Assembly (NCBI GenBank): GCA_022457155.1
Contig: JAJGOT010000203.1
Location: forward strand, 1-64,000
DNA from: Cladopsammia gracilis
Taxonomy: Eukaryota > Cnidaria > Anthozoa > Scleractinia > Dendrophylliidae
Length of the DNA stretch: 64,000 nucleotides
Reading direction: 5' to 3'
Positions 22,923 through 35,200 of this stretch are shown here, piece by piece. How positions within the stretch are numbered: the stretch's first letter is position 1; each line of letters begins with the position of its first letter. Position numbers and translations under genes: made by a program. Under the pieces are notes generated by a model. The model had not been told where the DNA came from and did not search any database. It saw only the letters and a list, made by a program, of their open reading frames with translations.

Positions 22923-24663
22923 GTCACTCAGTGCAATACAGGTTTACTCGTTGACACGTAATACTTTAATGATACGGAAAAGGCTGGACTAAACTTAACC
23001 AATTATGTATGATGAAGAAGCCCGTCACCTTCCATATTCTCCGCAAATATGTAAACCTTACGATAAATATTTACCTTATAATTTTTATATTTCTCTTGTA
23101 GTTTTGTTTTGGCTTAGTAGTTCCGAAATGATGGTGAAAATTTCAAGAGTAAGTCAGCTTCGTCTCTGACGAAAACATCGAAGGAATATATGTTAATGAT
23201 TTGTCCTAACCAATCACGGTGAGGCTCGTTAGCCTACATTACCTTTTGATATGTTTTTGACGTTGATTGATAGCTAATTCTCAGGAATTCTCAGCCCAGA
23301 TAAAAGCTATGTGAGAAACATTCTAAGAGATCTTGTGAAGTAACTGAACTGTAACGAACTATGGAAGTTTAATCAAGAGTAAAAGCCAGAGCCAACTTAC
23401 TGAAGTCTGTTTTATTGAGTCCCGAACAATTGAGTGTAGAATAAGTTGCTAGTCCCGCTCATTCTACAATAAGTTGCCTTTTTGGTTGCATTTGGCGATA
23501 TACAATGGAAATAAGGGGGCTAAATGTTGTTATTACGGAGGGACATTTTCCCTTTAACGAGTTAAGTTTAACCATATTTAATCATAATGTTGAATTAATT
23601 TGGTCAGGGCTTTAAATATCCTAAAACGAACATGACCAGGGGGAGCTGCAACACTTGCTATAAATTGTTACTTTATTTTCTGCGTAGATATCGTGGCAAA
23701 AATCATCAAGGGAAAAAATAGGAGGAACACAGTTTTTGTTAGACGCACAGATGTTTTTTATCAAGGCTTGAGCCAGTAAATTCCACTTTTAATTTATATC
23801 TTTGGACAGTTTGAACGTTATATATGCGCATGAAGGGCGGATCACCCAGAAACAAAACCAAAATATTTCCTCGTAATTCATTTTTAACTATTATGACTTT
23901 GCACATAAATTTGTTCAGTGGTCGGTTCTAAACACTAACTATTGTTATCGTGAAACATTTATAGCTATTTTTTGGAAACTTTGACAAGGAAGCGAGTTTT
24001 TAAAAGAGGGATGGGATTAACTCGTGACTTAATACTCAGTTACTCGGTACTGGTTGCCCATGTGGCCGAAATTTTACGTTATTGCTCGATTCTTTTCTTT
24101 GTTTTTTTTTCTTTCCTTTTTTTTCAATCATCATTTTCTTTCAAAATCTACCCTGTTTATAGCAAAAAAATTAATGTTTTTAAATGTCTCACACGGAGTC
24201 TCAACATTCGGAATAAACCGTCTGAAAAGCTGTAGCGGCTTGTAAAAAGGGAAAGCAGGTGCATTTAATTGGATTATTTTCTTTTGGTAATTCCCGATGA
24301 AATTTCAAGTTCTCTGAAACAAGCCTCGTATTGACACTCCCCTTGTGTTCACACTGCATTTAAAGGCCTTTTCAAACGGGTTTAACACTGTTCAAACGTT
24401 CGGTTAATATGTTGAACTCGTTCAGCCTAGGATCGATTTCTTGAGCTCATTCGGGTCCGATCCGAACCCGGGGATCCGAATGTTGAATGGAAAGTTTCAA
24501 CGAAATGGGAAAGAAATACGAAAATTTAATGACTTAATGAAAGAATATTCACTGAATATTTCTTTAATACTGCATAAGCTACAAAGCTTACCAAAATGCT
24601 CACTAATGTTTATGCATATCAAAATGGAAGGCCAAATTTGCCAACGTGGATGAAACAAATATT

Positions 24664-25130
24664 CAATTCACAATATTCTGAATGAACTAGGGGTAGCTAC
24701 GACATTTGCCATTATTATTTTCTTAATGCATGAATTTCATGGCAAAAATCATCGAGGACAAATTCAGAGACTTGAAAAAAATTGGGAGGTAGTGTTTTGT
24801 TTAGATGCAAACGATTTACACACAAGGCATGGGATCTATATTTCTTGACAGCAAAAAAAGCGAAATGCTTTCTTGAGTATATAAAAGCCGCCATAGTGTT
24901 AGAGCTAATGAACAACTTCTTCAATTGTATGAAGAAAACACTACCCAAGCATTTTTTTATTCGCGCACCGCCTATGCTTCGCTCCATACTATCTGAATGC
25001 CTGGAAAAGGCTAAATGACGGTCTGTGGTATGATTTGAACAACACTATAAAATGTCACACCACCGAACAGAAAACGAGCTCTTCACACATGCACTCGGGA
25101 TGCCTAACAAAACTAAGTTCATGGTGAGGA
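24664..25130. repeat. Intergenic repeat, copy 1
   Basis: Shares ordered landmarks with 26010-26470 (GGCAAAAATCATCGAGG, then CGGTCTGTGG near the far end). A partial third copy is near 23610-23770. Confidence 0.55.
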
Positions 25131-26009
25131 TCGAAAGTGGGGAAATGCGATGATTTTTCGTCTCTAAATCGCCAAATTCCCTTTTAATAGAGCAACGCTT
25201 CTCCTGAATCTCGCACTTAATTGTGTTTTTATTTAATTGGAAGGTGTCATATAATTGTTAAAATTTGCTCAATTTTACTATAGATTACGAGAATATTTGT
25301 CAAAGCTTGACAGGTACTTTTTGGTGCCGTTGTTTAATTTTGTTCAAATCATTTCCAAATTTTTGAAAAGGAAGTTTTGGAAGACTGAATGTGTCGGTAG
25401 AAAATATATTTTAGTTCTACAAGCTAACGTTAAGACTGTTAAAAGTGAAATCATATGATATTACCTACCTCTTGGTGAGAATATTTCACTATACTTTGCG
25501 CGCCGAATTTCAGCTACAACGAAGAGTAGTGTGTTGACTTGGATAAAACGTCCTTTAAGCCGGCGGGATCGTTGACACGTTTAATCAGGCTTAACTGGAA
25601 ATATCTTTTTTAACACGACACTATAGGGTATTCTGTAAAGAGAATTTACAAACACATAATACATAACGTCGCCTATTAGATCGCGTATTCTCATGACCTG
25701 TCATCAAGGTTGTGAGAAGGTGAGAGTTGAACGGTCGCACGTCTTTTGCCAGCTTTAATGGGCGTTAAGTTGATTGTTCGTCTCTTAGAAACTGATATGA
25801 TATACTACAAAGAATTCGTTTATTTTGCCGCCTGGTTGCGCGTAAATTTAAATTTAAACACAAAGTTACAGTTTCCATTTATTTGCAAGTGGACGATATC
25901 AATAGCGTGAACGAAAAAAGGTTAAAAAGTATGTTCATAAAAAAAATATATATATGCATGGATATCATGGCAATAATCATCGCGGGAAATTGACCTGAAA
26001 CATTTAAAA

Positions 26010-26470
26010 ATTCATAAAGCGAACATGGCCGGGGGCAGCTATGACTCTTGCCACTGTTATTTTAATTTCTTCATGCATAAATTTCGTGGCAAAAATCATC
26101 GAGGGGAAGAAAAAGGAAGGGCAGTTTCTGTTAGACGCACAGATGGTTCATGATCTTTTATCAAGGCTTCAGGAATTTTAAAATTACACTGTCTTTTGAT
26201 TTTTATCCCTGGATAGTTTGTATATTGTATATGCGCACGGTTCGGTTTTTTGTCTAGATAAATTTGAAGGACGGATTTGGTAAATTGCGTCTTCAATTGT
26301 ATGGATAAATATTTCTAAATATATATCCCAAACCTAGGTACCACTATGATGTTAGAATGGTGGGATCTGACGGTCTGTGGCATAATTTAAACAACACTTA
26401 CATACAATGTCACAGCTCTCAACAAAAAGAAAAGCTCCGCACACACTAAGATGCCTAACATGAAGGGGAT
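26010..26470. repeat. Intergenic repeat, copy 2
   Basis: Diverged direct copy of 24664-25130, about 1.35 kb downstream. Confidence 0.55.
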
Positions 26471-26887
26471 TATAACCAGATTGACCTCGGCAAAATGACC
26501 GAACTAGACATTCAAAATCGAATGAAGTCCTAGATAAGGAAAGTTCGATATGTTATGTTTTATTTTAGAGAAATCAGTTTGAAAAATATTCCATAATTCT
26601 TACACCTTTACAGCTACAGCTTGCAAGGTCCGAATTGGGAAAATAATGCTATTGTTTTTGACAAATCTATGGACCGAGCCTCTAGCTTGGTTGCTGTTTC
26701 CATACACCTATCTGTTATTGAAGATGTGTGCAGTGGCAAAAATACTTTTGTCGTACATTTAGACGTTAAAAATACTGCTTTGGTACCATCGCTAAAGGTG
26801 CATATCTGTTTATTTCCAGTATAAATAGCCGAAGTTTGATAACAAAGTTTATTTTCACAAGTAGAGAGCGACGTATCCAACCAGCTT

Positions 26888-27280
26888 AAAGGAACAGTGT
26901 CACGGCTGATAGATCGTGTTTTCATGATTATGGCCAGGACCTTGCTTTTAAACTTGCTTTATGACCATGAAATAGGAAGATAAGATCGCCAAAAGTGTTG
27001 AACGCAAAGAAATACTGGAGTTATGAGACAAAATGACACCTAAGAAAATTCAGTATTCCACCAGAATGGCAAGTTTTATTTCTTGACCGCCTGTCACGAA
27101 ATCAAATTTGATGAACTGTAATCCGCTTTCACCTTCAATCCTGCACTTTTTCTCCAAACTAGTGCTTCGTTTTGCACTATAGAATCTTTTTATCCAATTT
27201 AGCAGTATGTTTGGTGGCATTTGGCGATATAACATGAAATAAAGTAAAATTTCGTTATAATGGCGGGACACTGTCCCTTT
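26888..27280. mobile_element. MITE with AAAGGRACAGTGTC ends
   Basis: AAAGGAACAGTGTC at 26888-26901 and GACACTGTCCCTTT at 27267-27280 are inverted with one mismatch. Its right half (27040-27280) matches 22150-22330 plus 23470-23560, a second copy split by about 1.1 kb that includes the LINE fragment. Confidence 0.6.
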
Positions 27281-28216
27281 CATAGCCAGGAAATTGTTAA
27301 AATTTCCGTCAGTGTTCTATTTTGTAACATTGTGGTAAGCCTTTCTTAAAATTTTCCAACGAGCATCTTCGTTATCATTGGATTGATTACTTTGTTGGAA
27401 ATTTCAAGTTGCCGAAAATAAAGGAAATAAGGACTGAAGGCAAAGTCATTCATTTTAACTGGTTTATTTTTATTAATACTTGTTTGTAACAAAAGCAGCT
27501 TTTGTCGTGTTCCTGACTTCTAAGAAATTTCCAGAACTTGTTGGTGCCTGCAAAAGTAAAATAAGAAATATATTTTAAGACACTCTTTTTTTTAACAACA
27601 ACAACAACAACAACAAAAATCTTTATTAGTTATAGTTATTATAGAATTTATAATACTGGCCTGCAGGTAGCAAAAGCTAATCTTGGCAGGCCAGTGAAAT
27701 TAATTACATGATTAGAAATCGCTACACACACCAATTTGTTGAAATAAAAAGAAAGGATCAAACAATAGAAAAAAAAAAGAAGAAGAAACAAAAAGGAAAA
27801 AAGAGAAACAAGTGATTGAAATAAAAGAAAGAGAATTGTGAAAATATTAATTAATTACCTTTTGATTTAACTTGAGAGATAATCTAATCAAGATTATAGA
27901 AAGAAAACTTTTTCTGGAACCATCCAGCGTATATATATTAACTCGAATAAAGGCCCGATTCATATAAACGTCCCTATGACCGTCCCCAAAACAATAGGTG
28001 TCCAGGGCGTTTAATAGAGGAGGGTGTCTATAAAACACTCTTGTACAGTGAACAATGTTGTAAGATTGCATTGTTATTCTTCAAAGTGAAGTCAATAAGC
28101 TTATAGAGTCCTGTACAGTCAAATTATTACAAGCAAATTATTGTTTAAAATTATAATTGCCTCATTAGCATACGGTGCCTCATTCTCTAATCGAGCTACA
28201 ACTCCGAATATTAAAG

Positions 28217-29760
28217 ATAGCGCAATAGCACAATAGAGCAATAGCACAATAGAGCAATAGCGCAATAGAGCAATAGCACAATAGGGCATAGCACAATAGA
28301 GCAATAGCACAATATAGCAAAAGCACAATAGAGCAATAGCACAATGGAGCAATAGCACAATAGAGCAATAGCACAATAGAGCAATAGCGCAATAGAGCAA
28401 TAGCACAATAGAGCAATAGAGCAATAGAGCAATAGAGCAATAGAGCAATAGAGCAATAGAGCAATAGCACAATAGAGCAATAGAACAATAGAGCAATAGC
28501 ACAATAGAGCAATTATAGCACAATAGAGCAATAGAGCAATAGAGTAATAGCACAATAGAGCAATAGCACAATAGAGCAATAGAGCAATAGAGCAATAGCA
28601 CAATAGAGCAATAGCACAATAGGGCATAGCACAATAGAGCAATAGAACAATAGAGCAATAGCACAATAGAGCAATAACACAAGAGAGCAATAGCACAATA
28701 GAGCAATAACACAATACAGCAATAACACAATACAGCAATAGCACAATAGAGCAATAGAACAATAGAGCACAATAGCACAATAGAACAATAACACAATAGA
28801 GCAATAGCACAATAGAGCAATAACACAATAGAGCAATAGCACAATAGAGCAATAGCACAATAGATCAATAGCACAATAGAGCAAAAGCACAATAGAGCAC
28901 AATAGCACAATAGAGCAAAAGCACAATGGAGCAGTAGCACAATAGAGCAATAGCACAATAGAGCAATAGCACAATAGAGCAATAGAGCAATAACACAATA
29001 GAGCAATAGCACAATAGAGCAATAGCACAATAGAGCAATAGGGCATAGCACAATAGCGTATAGCACAATAAAGCAATAACACAATAGAGCAAAAGCACAA
29101 TAGAGCATAGCACAATAGAGCAATAGCACAACAGAGCAATAGCACAATAGAGCAATAGCACAATAGAGCAATAGCACAATAGAGCAATAACACAATAGAG
29201 CAAAAGCACAATAGAGCATAGCACAATAGAGCAATAGAGCAATAGAGCAATAGAGCAATAACACAATAGAGCAATAGCACAATAGAGCAATAGAGCAAAA
29301 GAGCAATAGAGCAATAACACAATAGAGCAATAGCACAATAGAGCAATAGAGCAATAGAGCAATAGAGCAATAGAGCAATAGAGCAATAACACAATAGAGC
29401 AATAGCACAATAGAGCAATAGCACAATAGAGCAATAGCACAATAGAGCAATAGCAAAATAGAGCAATAACACAATAGAGCAAAAGCACAATAGAGCATAG
29501 CACAATAGAGCAATAGCACAATAGAGCAATAGAGCAATAGAGCAATAGAGCAATAACACAATAGAGCAATAACACAATAGAACAATAGCACAATAGAGCA
29601 ATAGCACAATAGAGCAATAGAGCAATAGAGCAATAGAGCAATAACACAATAGAGCAATAACACAATAGAACAATAGCACAATAGAGCAATAGCACAATAG
29701 AGCAATAGAGCAATAGAGCAATAATACAATAGAGCAATAGCACAATAGAGCAATAGCACA
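28217..29760. repeat. 8-bp minisatellite, AATAGAGC/AATAGCAC units
   Basis: About 1.5 kb of two alternating 8-mers with few variants. The complement has no stop in any frame, which produces long spurious Leu/Tyr/Cys frames on the minus strand. Confidence 0.95.
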
Positions 29761-30519
29761 TTTTACAATAACTGTGTGAATTCCCGCGCGCTGATTGGCT
29801 CATTTCTATGGTCGATGAGAGTATAGACCATGAAAATGACGTAACAGGTAACGCAACGCGGTGAGTTTTGTCAAACTTTTGGCGCTACGGGTTCTTCAAA
29901 CAATGAAAAATGCACTTAAAACTGGAATTCTTCAATGAAAAGAATGCTCTCTCGTCAGTTAAATTTAATTTACAATCAGCTAAACTTGCCTGGAATTAAG
30001 TGCGAAGCAAAAAGGACAAAAAACTTGTCGTAGTTTCACGAGAAAATCCACGGAATCAGTCGCCGGCGCCCGAAAGAACTAAAACTGAGCCGAAAACAAC
30101 TTGGAGCAAAGATTCATCTGATTATTCGAAGATATTTCAAATTTGAAAAAGGTTAGCTTTGTAAACTGTGCCTAGTAATTTTATATTTGACTTTGTGTGA
30201 GGTTATTGTGCTCTATTTTGCGATTATCGCCGAGCGCGGTTCTCTAAAATTTGCCGAATAACGGCTCTTTGTTTTGCTGTGTTAAAATTTATATTAAAAG
30301 ATTCTAGCGATGATTTAAGCTGAAGAGAATTTTTGTGTGAGCCTTTTTCGTTACATAATTTATTCACATAAAAAGTTAAGGCTTTAATTATTCCCCACGC
30401 AAAAACATTTTGCAGCAGTTTGTCAGTGTTACGTTGTTTATCTTGATTTAAATTCTAAAATGATTCCCGCAAACTCGTTCGCTCGGCGCTCACAGTTATT
30501 CAAGTTTGTTATTGTAAAA
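29761..30519. mobile_element. TIR element inserted in the minisatellite
   Basis: TTTTACAATAAC at 29761-29772 and its inverse GTTATTGTAAAA at 30508-30519 bound 759 bp of non-repeat DNA lying exactly where the minisatellite stops. No transposase frame is seen. Confidence 0.6.
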
Positions 30520-30713
30520 AACAAATCGACCGCATTTTTCCATGGTCTATACTCTCATCGACCATAGAAATGACGCCATAAAATGTTCAAAACTTGGCAG
30601 TGAAACCACTCGCCTAACGGCTCGTGGTTCCACTTGAGTTTTGAACATTTTATGACGTCATTTCTATGGTCGATGAGAGTATAGACCATGGAAAAATGCG
30701 GTCGATTTGTTAA
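30520..30713. repeat. Palindrome beside the TIR element
   Basis: Arms of about 70 bp (30520-30592 and 30640-30713) containing CGACCGCATTTTTCCATGG and its complement. A further partial copy of the GGTCGATGAGAGTATAGACC part lies at 29810-29832 inside the left end of the element. Confidence 0.7.
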
Positions 30714-31099
30714 ATAGAGCAATAGCACAATAGAGCAATAGAGCATAGCACAATAGCGCATAGCACAATAAAGCAATAACACAATAGAGCAATAACACAA
30801 TAGAGCAATAACACAATAGAGCAATAACACAATAGAGCAATAGAGCAATAAAACAATAGAGCAATAACACAATAGAGCAAAAACACAATAGGGCAATAGA
30901 GCAATAGCACAATAGAGCAATAGAACAATGGAGCAATAACACAAAAGAGCAATAGCACAATAAAGCAATAACACAATAGGGCAATAGCACAATAGAGCAA
31001 TAGCACAATAGAGCAATAACACAATAGGGCATAGCACAATAGAACAAAAGCACAATAGAGCAAAAGCACAATAGAGCAAAAGCACAATAGAGCATAGCA
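30714..31099. repeat. 8-bp minisatellite, second block
   Basis: Same 8-mer family as 28217-29760, continuing after the insertion. Confidence 0.95.
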
Positions 31100-31951
31100 C
31101 AGGAATGGCTCGTTTCTCCGTTTTAACGAGTAAAGGTTGAGATGTAATTCAAACGATAGTCACACTCTCCAAATTCTTATAATAGCTTAGCGACATTGCC
31201 ACCCTACTTCCGGTGCAGATGAACGGGAATTTTCGTCGGCGCGAATAAAATGCAAACAAAACACAACAAATAAACAAAAAACAAGAAGCAGTTATTAAGA
31301 CAAATGAAAGGTCATGTTTTATAATACGATTTTCATAGAAAACGCATGCTTATGTTTCATGAAAATGTCTCAAAAAATCGAATGATCCTACAGTATACAC
31401 TTCGAACAAAACTTTCTTTTCTGTTTTGGGTAGGTGACATTCGGTGTGGTCTGATGACTTAATAACTTGAACCAGAAGTTTTCTTTATGATTGTTGTTCA
31501 AATTTTACAATATGAGAAAACATTTGCTGAGTTACATGTAGAGCAAACTGATTTTTTTGCTAGCAAAGGTCTTGGAAAATACTATAATGGGCCCTTGACG
31601 TTTTTGACAATAAACATTTAGTAAAAATCGAAATATTATTTTCCATTCGGCGAACAATGATCGATAGCGGCCGGAAAGTGTTTCCTTTTGGGCAGTGAAG
31701 TTTGCAGTAAAGTTTCATATTTGTGATTTGGTGATTTCACTAGCTAAGCGGATCTCGTGCGACTGCTGAAAAAATGTTGGGATGAACAATAACACAATGA
31801 CGTGTTTCTGTCACGTGACTAGCCTAGGGACTGATATGTCTCATCAACATAACACTTCCGCGGAGAGCTATCATTTGCTAGGGCCAAACAGAAACACTCT
31901 ATTTAAGAAAAAATAGATAACAAAATATACTCACTTTGTAACTTGGTATTT
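31100..31951. other. Between minisatellite and gene A stop codon
   Basis: No coding sequence was seen. It should contain the gene A 3' UTR on the minus strand, but no clear AATAAA was located. Confidence 0.4.
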
Positions 31952-32238
31952 TCAACGACCCCAACCACCGTGTCCACCTCCCCAACCACCGGGTCGTCCA
32001 CCTCCCCAACCACCGGGTCGTCCTCCTCCCCAACCACCGGGTCGTCCACCTCCACCGTTTCCTCCTCCCCAACCACCGTGTCCACCGGGTCGTCCACCTC
32101 CCCAACCACCGGGTCGTCCACCTCCACCGTTTCCTCCTCCCCAACCACCGTGTCCACCGGGTCGTCCACCTCCCCAACCACCGGGTCGTCCACCTCCACC
32201 GTTTCCTCCTCCCCAACCACCTGTGCTTCCACCACCAC
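31952..32238 (-). CDS. Gene A exon 16: Gly/Trp-rich repeat tail and stop
   Basis: Enters in phase 1 after acceptor ttcatag and reads SGGGSTGGWGGG, then repeats of GGWGGGRPGG and GGHGGWGGGNGGGG to GRstop (TGA at 31954-31952). The DNA is a nested tandem repeat, so all three minus frames and one plus frame stay open. The glycine frame is chosen because it alone matches the phase of exon 15. A consensus donor (gtgagt) lies 17 nt after the stop, so a 3' UTR intron is possible. Low-complexity Gly/Trp tails occur in adhesive and structural proteins. Confidence 0.7.
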
Positions 32239-35200
32239 CTATGAAAAATGATTGTAAAGCGATTTTAAGACCCCTTAAGATATCAGTGAGTGATACCATT
32301 TAGAATTATCGGTGTTTTATTCACTCATTGTAAGGTTTCTTGTCTAATTATAAAAAATGGCAGAGACTGGTCTGGAACCACCGATCTTCAGATCGAAAGT
32401 TCGACACGATAACCATAGACCACTGCTTCTCTGTATTTGATATAGTTATCCAAGCTTAAAATGTTAAACTAAAAGCGATTTACGTATTTAAAAAAACAAA
32501 CAGTAAACTGCTTCCGTAATTAACAACCTTTCAGTCAGTACCAAAGCTTTAAAACGCGAACTGTTAAATCACACGAAAAAATGAAACCTCATTCTCATAT
32601 AATAAGAATGGTTATTCAAGTTTTTTGTGTGATATACGTTTGACCATCCCACCAAGAATTTCTCTCCCCATATTAGTACCGGTTTAAAATACATTTAAAC
32701 TAAAATTTCCACTATTTTTTTATTGTGAGTCCACGAATTCTAACTGCATTTACCATGCGAATTCTCGCTTTAGTATTTGTGTGAAAAATAGTTTTTGATA
32801 CAAAAGCCAAAGAAAACATGAATCAGAATCTGACCATTGTTACTGCTTGATCCACATGTTCCACAGCTTTTCTTGCAAACACCTGTAGGCATAAGTAACA
32901 GCATGGGGATATTTAGTAGCCTGTGGGCAGTCCAATAATTTCCTTTGTCGTCCTTTTTGGAAGAGGCAATGTCACATGGATTTCGCACTCGTTTTGGTCA
33001 AAAGGGTAATAAACATTTACTTAGCACCTTTAGTTTTATTAATCGAAAAGAGAAATAACCATATTTTCCAAGTTCCAATCCAATTTCACCCGCCCTACCC
33101 ATATCCAAAGGCACTTATGTATAGGCACTTATGTACAGGCACTTATGTATAGGCACTCATGGATAGGCACTCATGTATAGGCACTCATGTATAGGCACTC
33201 ATGTACAGGCACTTATGTATAGGCACTTATGTATAGGCACTCATGGATAGGCACTCATGTATAGGCACTCATGTATAGGCACTCATGTATAGGCACTCAT
33301 GTATAGGCACTCATGTATAGGCACTCATGTACAGGCACTTATGTACAGGCACTTATGTATAGGCACTTATGTACAGACACTTACGTATAGGCAGTTACGT
33401 ACAGGCACTTACGTACAGGCAGTTACGTATATGCACTTATGTACAGGCACTTATGTACAGGCACTTATGTACAGGCACTTATGTATAGGCACTTATGTAT
33501 AGGCACTTATGTATAGGCACTTATGCATAGGCACTTATGTATAAGCACTTATGTACAGGCACTTATGTATAGGCACTTATGCATAGGCACTTATGTATAG
33601 GCACTTATGTACAGGTACTTATATTTACGTATAGGCACTTATGTACAGGCACTTATGTATAGGCACTTATGTATAGATATATAGGCACTTACGTATAGGC
33701 ACTTATGTATAGAGAGTTAAGTGAAGAGAGTTAATTTACAGAACAAAAATATCCTCACAAGAGCAGTCCCGGTTAATAGCAATAAATATTGATATCAAAA
33801 ATCTACCAATTATTAATTTCAAATCCTTATATTCAGACTTCATTGAATCCCCCCTCTCCCACTAAGAAATACAAAATAGATTAGGCGGTTTCGGATTGTT
33901 GAAGAGAACTGTTCTAAAGGAGGGGGAGAATGATATATGACAACGGCTGCCGCTGCATTCATAACTTACTTTTCAGATTTAGTTGACAAACTCTTGGGTT
34001 TTTAGCAGACATCCATGGGCATAGGTAGGGATCGTTATCTTGGCATTGAGAAGTGTCAACTGTTTAAGAGACAAAAATGCACGAAGAAAAATGTCAAAAA
34101 ATGTTAAAATTGATTAGTATTTTTTCAATTATGTTTTTATTAGGCCGTTACGTAATATATCAAGCACGGGGATGAGTGTTTCATAAGGATATCTAAACAT
34201 TGAGAGGTGGGTGAGAAAAAACGAGGCGCAGCCGAGTTTTTTTTAACGACTTCGAGGTGTTTGCATACCTAATGAAACACTCTTTTGAGTGTCGGATATA
34301 GCTTCTGAAACTGATCATTAAAAATAGAGAAAAAGAAGGAATAAAATCGCTAAAATCTATGCTAATTGAGATCGGGTTTCCAAACCACCATCACGCTAAC
34401 GATACACATTACAACGCGAAGTCTTCCGAAGAATATTTGGATAATTATCTAAGATAGTCTGAAGACGTTTAAATGAATGAGCAGCAGGAAGGAATAATCA
34501 TCAACAGCACAAAATCTTTCATAGGATTTCTCTTATGGCACTCTTTTGATGTTTAGTAGATTCATGCATGTATAATTACCTTCGCATCTTCGGCAGCTTT
34601 TCTTGCATTGATTCCAAAGAGTAAAGGTTTGATGGAACGGTCTTCCGGTGGCTTGTTTCCAACACTTTCCGGCTGCCGCCAGCGAAGGGCAGTTTGACTG
34701 ACTGTCTTGACAAGGTTCTGAATGTAAAGACAATAGACAATACATAGTATATGGCTATAATGCACATAACAATAGCTTAAAAATATTAAGTAATATTGCA
34801 ACATTCATTCACAAACGTCTCTTCGTTAAATACTGAAAATTGAAAAAAAATGACTGAAAAGAAAAGGTTTCATTTGAATGGTCACATAAACTTTCCAATC
34901 CATGGGTTTAAACGCTACAAACACCTTTTATAGGCAGATAACAAATCAATGTTTTTCGAGAAGTTGAAATGTGGACAGCTTTATTAGATCTATGGTATCT
35001 CATGTGACCATAAAACAACGTTTCACACAACATCATGTAATGCCAAATAGTTGCGACGAACATGTCACCTATTTTTCCATTACTTAAAATCTTTGTCAAG
35101 TTAGTGTTTTTTATACCTTGTCCTGGACACAGGTTGGTGTTACAAATGGTTTTTTGTTGTTGTAAATGTAGACTGTTTGATGGACATTGTCTCTTGCGAA

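Larger units (their letters stand above)
22923..26880. other. Intergenic, diverged repeats only
   Basis: No exon was recognised. It holds related diverged segments near 23600-23900, 24664-25130 and 26010-26470, sharing phrases such as GGCAAAAATCATCGAGG and CGGTCTGTGG. Confidence 0.5.

Noticed and set aside
28119..29759. 546-codon minus-strand frame rich in Leu, Tyr and Cys (and overlapping long frames, also 30555-31100)
   Set aside because: It is the translation of an 8-bp minisatellite whose complement has no stop in any frame. All three frames are open, so it is an artefact.
31943..32251. Thr/Ser-rich plus-strand frame (PTTGSSTS repeats)
   Set aside because: Shadow of the Gly/Trp-rich exon on the other strand; splice phase supports the minus-strand reading.
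32345..32445. Functional tRNA-Phe (GAA anticodon context) on the minus strand
   Set aside because: The acceptor and T stems do not close, so it is treated as a SINE-like remnant.
32883..32988. Longer version of gene A exon 15 (ShKT-like with NPCDIASSKKDD)
   Set aside because: It would lack two of six cysteines. The upstream stretch contains a branch site and pyrimidine tract, and the short exon completes the exon 14 ShKT. Kept as an alternative isoform only.
33299..33502. 67-codon plus-strand frame of MYRHLCIGTYVQ-type repeats
   Set aside because: Product of the 14-bp minisatellite in a gene A intron.
33109..33714. Possible CRISPR-like regular array
   Set aside because: Units are contiguous 14-mers without unique spacers, in a eukaryotic intron.
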